DNA of 64,000 bases from assembly GCF_030814695.1 (NCBI RefSeq), contig NZ_JAUSVL010000001.1:5182227-5246226 (forward strand), written 5' to 3'. Source of the stretch: Oligosphaera ethanolica (lineage in GTDB: Bacteria; Verrucomicrobiota; Lentisphaeria; Oligosphaerales; Oligosphaeraceae). The notes beneath the pieces were generated by a model that searched no databases, was not told the origin of the DNA, and saw nothing but the letters and a program-made list of their open reading frames with translations. Below, in pieces: positions 26,535 through 36,400 of this stretch (position 1 is the first letter of the stretch; the number at the start of each line of letters is the position of its first letter). The position numbers and the translations under genes were made by a program.

Positions 26535-26578
26535 AACGGGGAGCGGCTGGACTATCTTCAGCCACTCCCCGTTTGCGT
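26535..26578 (+). terminator. Hairpin downstream of the GH2-like gene
   Basis: A 15-bp stem, AACGGGGAGCGGCTG at 26535-26549 with CAGCCACTCCCCGTT at 26559-26573, has one mismatch. Few T residues follow (TTTGCG), so it is a plausible but not ideal intrinsic terminator. Confidence 0.55.
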
Positions 26579-26588
26579 CCCCACCCAA

Positions 26589-26911
26589 GTAATCGGTCAG
26601 CCATTGATAATGACCGGTACCAGAGGACCACTGGGACCGTGGGGACGCCTTGGCGACTGCGCGTACTGGAGCGAGGACTCACGGACTCATGAGGCATGAT
26701 CCCATGGATTGGACTATGGGGACTTTCTGGACCATGGGGAATGACGCCTTGGACGCCGAGGACCGGTTGTGGACTACGGGGACTCCGGGGACTGACTGGC
26801 GGCGGCCAGGATAGTGTCCATAGTGTCCATGGTGTCCATAAAAACGCCCAGTGTTCCGCCAGTAAAGAGGCGGCGCCGGCAGCTGGCTATTCTCAATCGC
26901 TGACCGACTAC
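26589..26911. mobile_element. MITE-like element with 22-bp terminal inverted repeats (copy 1)
   Basis: The left end GTAATCGGTCAG..CATTGATAA (26589-26610) is matched by an inverted right end TTCTCAATCG..GACCGACTAC (26890-26911). Flanks CCACCCAA and TCACCCAC agree at six of eight bases. The interior (GGACTCATGAGGCATG, CCCATGGATTGGAC) recurs at about 203-345 and in inverted form over nearly its full length at 61731-62042. It encodes no credible protein and is too small for a transposase, so it would be moved by a relative elsewhere. Confidence 0.75.
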
Positions 26912-26920
26912 TCACCCACC

Positions 26921-27266
26921 GCAATCGGTCAGTCATTGATATTTGTTGTCCCTGCGGCCTTTTTGATCGTCCGCCGCATACCGTCATCCCGGTGGTATTT
27001 GAGCGCTGAAAGCGCGATCTATGATAACCCAGGGCAAGCGACGCCGAAGGCGGAGCGTCGCCCTGGGTAACGCGCCATTATAGCTCGGGTTCCTCGGCCT
27101 CTTTGGCCCCAGTCGGCGAGGCCGACTGGGGCCAAAGAGGCAATGGAACCCGATATAACGTCTTACCGTCTTGTTCCTTGCACATTCCTTGCTGTTTTAT
27201 AGGTCGCCCTTTGGCGCTGAAAACAAAAGGCGCAGGCGAGCCGGTTATCAATGACTGACCGACTAC
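26921..27266. mobile_element. MITE-like element with 22-bp terminal inverted repeats (copy 2)
   Basis: The left end GCAATCGGTCAG..CATTGATAT (26921-26942) and the inverted right end TTATCAATGA..GACCGACTAC (27245-27266) bound an interior with two hairpins. One is CCCAGGGC...GCCCTGGG around 27033-27066. The other is a perfect 20-bp stem at 27098-27117/27121-27140 with a three-base loop. It lies only 9 bp right of the preceding element, and both are followed by TCACCC. Confidence 0.75.
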
Positions 27267-27400
27267 TCACCCGCCGACAAGTCGTCATTTCTCTTGATGA
27301 CATTAGCAACTTCTTGCGCTACGTTAGCAAGGTCATCAAGCGGAAGAACGGGAACACCATCAAGTACGTGCGAGTCCGTTATTCAGTGACATCTCGCTGA
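27251..27400 (+). CDS. Possible small ORF or gene remnant (49 codons)
   Basis: The ATG lies inside the right terminal repeat of the element, and the frame encodes a basic peptide ending FLRYVSKVIKRKNG.. and YVRVRYSVTSR. The composition, with amphipathic helix-like and beta-like stretches, looks protein-like, and the local GC content (close to half) is clearly lower than the surrounding genes. No ribosome-binding site is evident and the start belongs to the mobile element. It may be the 3-prime remnant of a gene interrupted by insertion. I recognise no family. Confidence 0.25.
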   Translation: MTDRLLTRRQVVISLDDISNFLRYVSKVIKRKNGNTIKYVRVRYSVTSR

Positions 27401-27447
27401 TAGCAACGTGCATAAAGACGGATTAAGGGACAAAGGAATGGAGGAGC

Positions 27448-30400
27448 ATGATGCGTACAAATGCCGGTACTTGGATGCGTGTGTTTTTCTGGTGTTTCTG
27501 CATGATTTTTGGAGTTCTGCCGTCATTCCCCTTGGCGGCACAAGACCAGGATGTGCCAGCAAAGGCCACTCCCCCCGCCCAGCTCGTGCAGCCCAGCGCC
27601 ACCCCTGCCCGCCGCGCCGACGATCCCGGAGCTATCTTCCAGTACGAAGTCAATCCCACTACAGGCACGGCCACGGTCAGCAACGAGAGCCTCTTGTACT
27701 CGGTGGATATCATCATTCCCGACCAAGACCCCGAAGGGCACCCAATTACCGCCATCGCCCCGGATTTGTTCGGGGCCGCCCCCTTTGTCCTAAGCGTCAG
27801 CTTCCCGCCGCTTATCAGTTTTGCCGCCGACCAACTCGACCAGTATTTCCGCGACTGCGACTTTGTCACCGCGCTCTTCTTCCGTGGCCAGGCACCGGCA
27901 CAGCTACCCCACGTCAATGCCCGTTGCATCGTTTATTACCCTAGCGATGCCGATGCCTCTGCGCCGAACCCGCAAGCGACCTGGGCCTATCGCATTGAAC
28001 ACAGCTATTCGGCCGCGCGACGCTACCTGCCAATTGCCTACCCCATCGTCCCACCACCGGATATCGTTCGCAGCGAAGGCGAGCCGACTGAGAACCCGGA
28101 CTGCTTCACGGACAGTCTTGCCATCGCGCTCAGCGTTGAGGAGGATTGCGTCTTCAGGTACACCACCGATGGCACTGCCCCAGCGGCCGGAAGCGCGTCA
28201 ACAGCCCCCGTGACCATTACCACCTCCACCCTTCTCGAGGCCAGAGCTTTCCGGGATATCGCCGGCGTTCTGCGGCCCTGCAGCGTCATCGCCAGCCGAC
28301 GCTTGGTCAAGATCGACGAACTGCGCAACGCCTTCACCGCCGCTCCCGCCGGCGTCGACGTCCTGACCAGCGGCGATGCGCCTTGGTATCCCCTGCAGAC
28401 GACCCTCGCCGATGGTACAACCGGCATGGCCGTCAGCTCGGGCCTCCTGTTCCCCGGGCAATTTTCCGAATTCACAGCGTCCTTCACCCTTGCCGGCAGG
28501 ACTAAGCTGTCCTTCAACATGCGTGAAAGCGGCGGCGACGGGCAACAATCCACCGCCATCATCGTCACCTGCGACGGAGAAAACCAATTCCTCGCTTTTA
28601 CCTCAACCCCGCTCGCCAATGGCTGGATGCTCCTTGAAGACAGCCTCCCGCCAGGACAGTGCAAAATAGGGTTCTACATTCCGGGCAGTTCCAGCGAAGG
28701 CCACGCAGTCGCCATCGCCGGCTGCAAACTTGGTCACGACAACGAAACGCTGACTCTCCGCTGCGAGCCGGCCAACGCCGGCAGCCTCAGCGCCAACGGC
28801 AGCGACGGCTCGCAGTTCTCATTCCTCATCGGCGACAATGTCACCATTGCCGCCCAGGCCAACAAGCATTTCCTGTTTGATCACTGGCTGGACGACGTCA
28901 GCGCCCAAACCCGCATCATCACCATCGCCGACCCGGAAACAGCCGGTGCCACTGCCAATACCTACACCGCCACCTTCAGCGAAGGTGCCACTATCAGCAC
29001 CCAAACCGTACCGGCACATGACGACATCCTTGTCCAAGGCGGCAATGAGACCTACAGGCTTGGCACCGAAGTCGTGCTGCTCCCGCAAAACAGGACTGGG
29101 GGCTGGCGCTTCGTCCGCTGGGATGACGACGATGTCACTAATCCCGTGCTGCCCCAAAACCGCCCCATCGTGTGCGCCGTGGCAGATCGTGACAAAGTCT
29201 ACACCGCTCACTTCACCCGGGTTATCCACGTCTTCGCCGAGGCACTGTATCGCGATGCCGATAATTCCTGGCTGCCCGGCGGGGGCAGCGTCAACGGCGC
29301 CGGCAGCATTGATATCAGCGACGACAATCCCACCGTGCAAGTCACTCTCACGGCCACCCCCGAATCACCGCTGGCCGAATTTCTCGGCTGGGACGACAAT
29401 GGCAACGACAAGATTGATCCCGATGAATCGCGCGCACTGTCACGCAACATCACCCTCGATTGGCAGGCCCTGGCAGTGGACGACTACGCTTTTGCTTGCA
29501 CCGCACTCTTCCAAAAAAGCGCCCTCGTCAGGGTTGCTTTCGCCCAAGCCAGCGACGCCCAACTGGGCCAAATCCAAGTCAGTGACCAGGACGGGCAGGC
29601 CATGTCCCTGTCAGAATTGCAGGCCGGCCAACGACTCCCCCTCGGCAGCCAGCTCACCATCACAGCCACGCCAAACGCGCCAAATACCGTCGTCCACTGG
29701 CTCATCAATGACGCCCCAGCACACGCTGGCGAACTCAGCTTCACTATCACCATCGACGATCATGCCGAGATCCAGATCGACTTCCTTGCCAGCTACCTGG
29801 TGCAAATTGGTATCGCCGAGGGCCAGGAAGGCTGGGGCGCCCAGGCCGGCATCCTCAATGAAGACGATGGCTCGTTGTTCAGCGAGGGGACCTTCCCCGC
29901 CGGCAGCGTTCTGACCATTGAGGCACGCACTCCAGGCGCGCTGCGCTTCAAAAGCTGGTCCGACGGCGCCACCGCCCCCACCCGCAAAATCCGCGTCGTG
30001 GACAGCCCGCTGGCGCTCACGGCCGAATTCGTCCGCACCGGCAGCATCACCCTTGATTTCAGTACCGACCCGGCGGTCTTGCCCGACGGCGTCGAACTGC
30101 CACCCATGCGCTGCCGCATCGGCAATGACAGCTATGCCTTTGTTCCGGGCGAGCCCGGCGCCAATGCTCACGTACTGGATGCAGGCAGCTACCAAGTGAG
30201 TTACGACACCGAGGGCGATTGGACTGCACCCGCCAGCCACGAACTGACCATTGCACCCGGCGATGCCGTCACCTTGAGCAAAACCTTCACCCGCATCGCT
30301 CAAGGCACCCTTAACTGCTTCCTGGCCCCCTCGGGCATCAGCGGCCAATGGCGCCTCAAGGGCACCGACGACTGGTACGACAGCAGACACACACTCAGCC

Positions 30401-33400
30401 CCAACGAAGGCCAGTACAACGTCGAATTCGCCGCAGTTGAAGGTTGGACCGCTCCCGCCGAACAAACAGTGACTATCACGGCCAACCGCAATAGCAGCAT
30501 CACCGCCAGCTACACGCCCATCGCCATCGGCGTCGACATTGTTCTGGCACCCACCGAAATAACCGAGAACGCCGGCAACAACGCCATCATCGGCATCCTC
30601 CGCCGTCTGCTGCCGGAAAATAATGCCGCAGGCGCCAACAGCACCTTGGCAATTACCCTCAGCTGCAGTGATGACAAAACCATCATCCTACCCGCCGAAC
30701 CCGTACTCATCCCCGCTGGCCAAGACCACACGACCTTCCCCATCACTGTCCTGGACAACGATGTCATAGATGAGGCCATCCACGATGATCAGGAAAACGA
30801 GCTCGGCCGCGGCCGCCAGGTGATTATCTCCGGAACACTGGCCATCGCCGAAGGCTGCGACTGCAATGACAATCCCTTCAGCGGTTACAGCGAAGACGCA
30901 CTCGCCGCCGAACTTGTTGTCTGGGATGACGACAGCCCCACGCTGCAGGTGACGATGTCCCCCACGACTCTGCCCGAAAGCGCCCAGCCCTACCCGCAGG
31001 CTATGACCATCAGCCGCCGCGGCGCCGCCGCCGCCGACCAGGCGCTCACGGTCGAGCTCTCAGCAGTTATCGCCGGCGATCACCAGCTCGACGCCGGCAC
31101 CGAGATTCAGTTCTGGCAGGACGGCCAGGCACTGCCGTGGAAGAACCCTGCCGAACCCGGCATCGCCCTCTTCGTCATTCCCGCCGGCCAAAGCAGCAGC
31201 AACGTCGATGTTCTCGCCTGCGCCGACGGCCGCGATGACGGCAGCCGCATCGTCGCCGTCTACGCCGACGCCACAGGGTATGCGCCGGGCTCTGCCTGGG
31301 TCATGACCAGCGACCTGCCTTTCCCCGATTACACAGTCGCCGCAATCACCACGCCCACGACCGAACTCACCAGCAGTGATCTTTTCCCGCTGGCCGTCAC
31401 CATCCGCAACGTCGGTAGCCTGGCCACCCCAACCGGCCTGCGTGTTCCCCTGGCCATCCACGCGTCACGGAACAGCGTCACTTCTACAAACACGCTGCTC
31501 CTGGAGAGCAGCATTGCCGTGACCGCCGACCAGCCACTGGCTCCAGGACAGGACATCACAGTCACTCTCGAGGTGCCCTTGGGCGGCCTTGGCGTCGCCG
31601 ACGACTGGCGCTTCGTCGCCGTCGTCAACCACACAAATGCCCTCCGTGAACTCAACAGCCACAACAACCAGCTTTTCTCAGGCGCTTTCACGCTCAGGCC
31701 TTCCTACCTGCCGCTGCTGGACGCCCCGCCGCAGGCGAGCATCCTCCCGAACCAGAGCCTCACCCTCAGCGGCAAGGTCCAGCGGTCACTAACCGACGAC
31801 ACCCCCGTGCCCTACGCCGCCGTGGACATCCGCTGCCAAAACGGAGCCTTCCTCCGCAGCTTGCCCGTTACCAGCGATGCCGACGGCCGCTTCAACGCCG
31901 TTTTCACCCCCATGCTTGGCGAACGCGGCCTGGTCACCGTCATGGCCTGCTACCCGGGAACCGAAATCAGCCCCGCGCAGCATAGCCTTGATATCCTCGG
32001 GCTGACCTATGAAGCAGGCGACGTGGATTACTTGCGCTGGGACTTGGTCACTGGCACGCCCCGCAGCTTCAGCTTCGTGCTCAAAAACCAGAGCACTACA
32101 GCCCTCAAGGGCCTCAATGCCGTTCTCATCAATGCCCGCGCCGGAATCGCCATGACCGCCATGGATCTGCCCGACAGTATTCCCGGACAAGGCTCGGTCA
32201 CCGTCAACTACGACATCACCGCGGCATCGCCATCACCACAGATCAACTACGAACGCCTGGACCTGCGCATCAGTTCCAGTGAAGGCGTTGTCCTCAATAT
32301 CCCTGCCTACCTCCACGTCATCAACCAAAACGCCCGCCTTGACATCGCCCCCGTCAGCATCGACACCACCATGCAGATCGGCGTGGCACGCCACTATGAG
32401 GTTGTGCTAAGCAATAAAGGCGCTGCTGACACCGGCCGCGTCAGCATCAGCACTCCTGCAGTCAGTTGGCTAAAACTGCCCGCCGGCCCAAGCATCGCCG
32501 CTATCCCCGCTGGCGGCAGCGCCACCATCGTCCTCGAACTCTGTGGTGATGACAGCGCCCCCCTCGGCATGCCCCTCAGCGGTACCATCGCCATCAGCGC
32601 CGAAAATGTCTCCGAGCCCATTATCCTGCCTTTCCGAATCACCGCCGTTTCCGCCGACAAAGGCGCCCTGCAGGTGACCGCCTGCGACGAATACAGCTTC
32701 TTCACCGACGACAAGCCCCTCCTCAAAAACGCCACCGTCACCGTCAAAAATCCCTACACCGGCGAAATTCTGGCTACGAGGACTACTGGCGATAGCGGCA
32801 TCTGCACCATCAACGACCTTCCCGTCGGCAAATGCCTGGTGCTCACTAGCTGCGAAAAGCACAGCAGCAACGAACAACTAGTCGACATCGCCCCTGGCGC
32901 CACCGCCGCCATCACCGCTTACCTCCAATTCCAGGCCATCAGTTACAGCTGGAATGTCGTGCCCACCGACATCGCCGACGAATATGAAATCACCCTCACT
33001 ATTCATTACGAGACCAACGTCCCCGTGCCAGTGGTCAAGACCATCATGCCCAGCGATTTCATCAGCATGGTCCCCGGCGAAACCCGCCATATCAGCGCCA
33101 TCCTCGTCAATGAAGGCCTGATCACCGCCCTTGACGTCGGCTTCAGTATCGACGACACCAGCGAATTCACCTTCGCGTACGCATTCCCCCGTGAAGGCAT
33201 CAACCTGCTCGCCAAACAATCCGTGGTCGTGCCCGTCGTCGTCTCCCGACATCACCCCACGACCCGCGGCGGCGAATGCACCACGACCCAAAAAACTATC
33301 TACAGCTACGAATGCCAAGACGAAAAAATGGTCGTCGCCGCCGCAACCAATGTCGCACTCAACAAGTGCGAAGGTATAGCCCCCGAAGTTGATTTCCAGA

Positions 33401-36400
33401 TTGACGGTGACCCCGGCCTGGGCGCCCACCCCGGCATGCCCATCGGCTCCTTCGGCCCCAGCTCAGCGGCTTCGGTACCGACGAACTGCAATGAATGCCT
33501 GGATGATCTCGCCATCGCCGCCGCCAAATGCGCGCTGTCCTTTGTTCCCGTCATCGGCAATGCCGCTAGCGTCGTTGACGCCATCAACAGCGTGCTCGAT
33601 GCCATCGCCGGCAAAAAAAGTGCCGCCAGCGCCGCAGCGGACGTAGGTCTGACTGGCCTGGGATTCGTGCCCGGATTGGGCAACCTAGCCAATGCCCTCA
33701 GCTGCGGCAAGGGCTTCGCGGAAGCATGCGATGGCGGCGGCAGCGCCGGAAGCGGTGGCGGCAGCGACGGCGGCGGTGCCGGCAGCGACACTCGCCACGC
33801 GTCCCTACGCGAGGATACTGCGCCGAGCTGGGTCCTGGTCATGCAAGAAAAGGTCGGCTGGGGCTACCGTCAACAACAGGACCACGCCGCCATCCTGGTT
33901 GAGCTCTACGGCGATACTGAATGGCTGAACTGCGAAATGACGCAGTACCTCGCCTTTGCCAAAGCCTTCAAATCCCTGGCGCCAGAACAACCCGACGGCA
34001 GCGCACCCCTGGTCGCCGCCAACACCCCGGAGCTCCTGGCCGTGCTGCCCGAAAATATCACCATGGCCCAGTTGTCAGCCTTTGTCGCCCGCTGGAATCG
34101 CAGCATGGCGTACTGGCTAAGTCTCGCTGAAGGCGACGACCCCGCCGCCGTGGACCAGAATGGCGAGGCCGTCATCAACGCGCAGCGCCTGGCGGAACTC
34201 AACGACGACATCAAGCTCTGCGAGGCCAAGGCCCGCGAATACGGCTATCCTAACACCGAAACCATGCTCATGGCCCAATATCAGCTTGCACTGGACACAA
34301 TCCAGGATTCCGGCAGCGTCTGCGCCAGTGTCACCCTCGAGATCAAACAGCAACTTGCGATGACTCGTGAGGCCTTTGAGGGCACCCTCACCCTTCACAA
34401 CGGCCACCTCACAAAACCCATTACGGCGATCGGCCTGCACCCCAAAATCACCAATGCCGCCGGCGAAGACTGCACGCACCTCTTTGCCATCGACTATCTG
34501 ACCGACCGTTTCACCGCCATCAACGCCGTTGACGGCACCGGCACCCTCGCCGCCGACAACAGCGGCACCGCAGTCATCCGCTTCATTCCCGAACGCGCAG
34601 CGGCGCCGCTTACACCCACTAGCTATAACTTTGGCGGCATGCTCACTTACCTCAATCCCTTCTCGGACAGTGTCGCTACGGTGCCACTCATCCCCTGCAC
34701 TCTCACGGTCAATCCCAGCCCCAGCCTGCAACTGCACTATTTCCTGGAACGAGACATCCTTGGGGACGATCCCCTGACCGAAAACATCGTCGAACCATCC
34801 TGGCCCGCCGAACTCTCCGCGCTGATCTACAACGACGGCTACGGCACCGCCCGCAATGTCCGCATGGATTCCGGTCAGCCGCAGATCATTGAGAACAGCA
34901 AGGGCCTGTTGATTGACTTCGCCCTCTGGGACTACCAGACCACGGCATGTCTGCTCAATGGCATTCCCAACCACGCGCCCGTCGGTCAAATCAATCTCGG
35001 TGACATCGCTCCCAAGAGCACGGGCCTGGCACAGTGGTGGCTGACGTCGTCACTCCTCGGCCATTTCGTCGGCATGGAAGCGCGTTACAGCCATCTCAAT
35101 AGCCTGGGCAACCCCGAACTCAGCCTCATCGACAATATCGCCATCCACGAGCTCATTCATAACTGTAGCAGTCTTGATGGCCAAACAACCGCCTTCTTGG
35201 TTAATGACATCATGGACTTTGACGACGCGCCGGATACGCTCTGGTTTGCCGACGACGCCCACAGCGAGCCCGTGCTGACCATCAATCACCGCATCACCAG
35301 TGCGGCAACGCTCCAGGAAGACGACACCAGTAGCCGCTATGTCTTCGAGGTAGAAGCGCTCGTGCCCGGCTGGCATTATCTCGCCATGCCCGACCCGGGC
35401 AATCTCGGCCGCCTACCCGGCAGACGCGCTTACGAACTGGCCAGCGTCACACGCCAAGGCAATGGCGTCGCCAGCGGCATCGAACTGCCCGTCCGCAACT
35501 GCTGGCTCAGCGATCTGACGCTCAGAGATGGCCTCGACCCGGTCAATGATAATCGGCTTCACCTGCTCGACTATCTCGAAGCAGGCACCTACAGCTACTC
35601 TATCGCCCTCGTCAAAATGCCCGACGAACGCCTGGAAATCGATACCATCGACGCCATTAGCAGCAACGCCGAAACAGTCACCGACTACCTTATCACCGGC
35701 GATATCGACCGCATCACCGTCACCTTTACCACCCCCGTTGATATCACCACCTTCAACAGCGACGACATCACCCTGCGCCGGGAAGGCGCGCTCATTCCCA
35801 GCGAACAACTCGCCGCCACCCTCAACTTCGCCGTCGACCCAGCCGATCCGACCAAGCTCAGCACCATTATCAGCGGCTTGGCGACCTTCACCAACAGCGA
35901 CGGTTTCTACATTCTCACCATTCAGTGTGCCGGCATCAGCGACCGCCAGGGCTTCGCCGGCTGGGACGGCCGACAGCTACTCTGGCTCAGGCACGGCGAT
36001 GGCTCAGCGAACCCCGAACCGCCCGCGCCACGTCTCCTCAGCATGGAACGAACTGCGCCAATCGCCGGCATGAGCGATGATTTCACGGCGAGACTCCGCT
36101 TCAGCGGTCATATCAATCCGACGACAGTAAGCACCGCGGCCTGCACCCTACTGGCCAATGGCGCGCCGGAGCCGCTCCCGGAATTCATCACCATTGTCGC
36201 CGACGCCAGCGACGCCACGCTGTTCCATATCCAAAACGTCGGCCAGATTCCTGCCGAAAACCGTCTTCTCACTCTCCGTTTTGATGCCACCAGCGTCAAG
36301 GACATCCGCGGCACGCCCTGCGTCGGCGAAGCCAGCATCAGCTGGAGTCTGGACAGCATTCCCCCTGCCCCCTGCGACGACCTCGTGCTCGCCCCTGACA

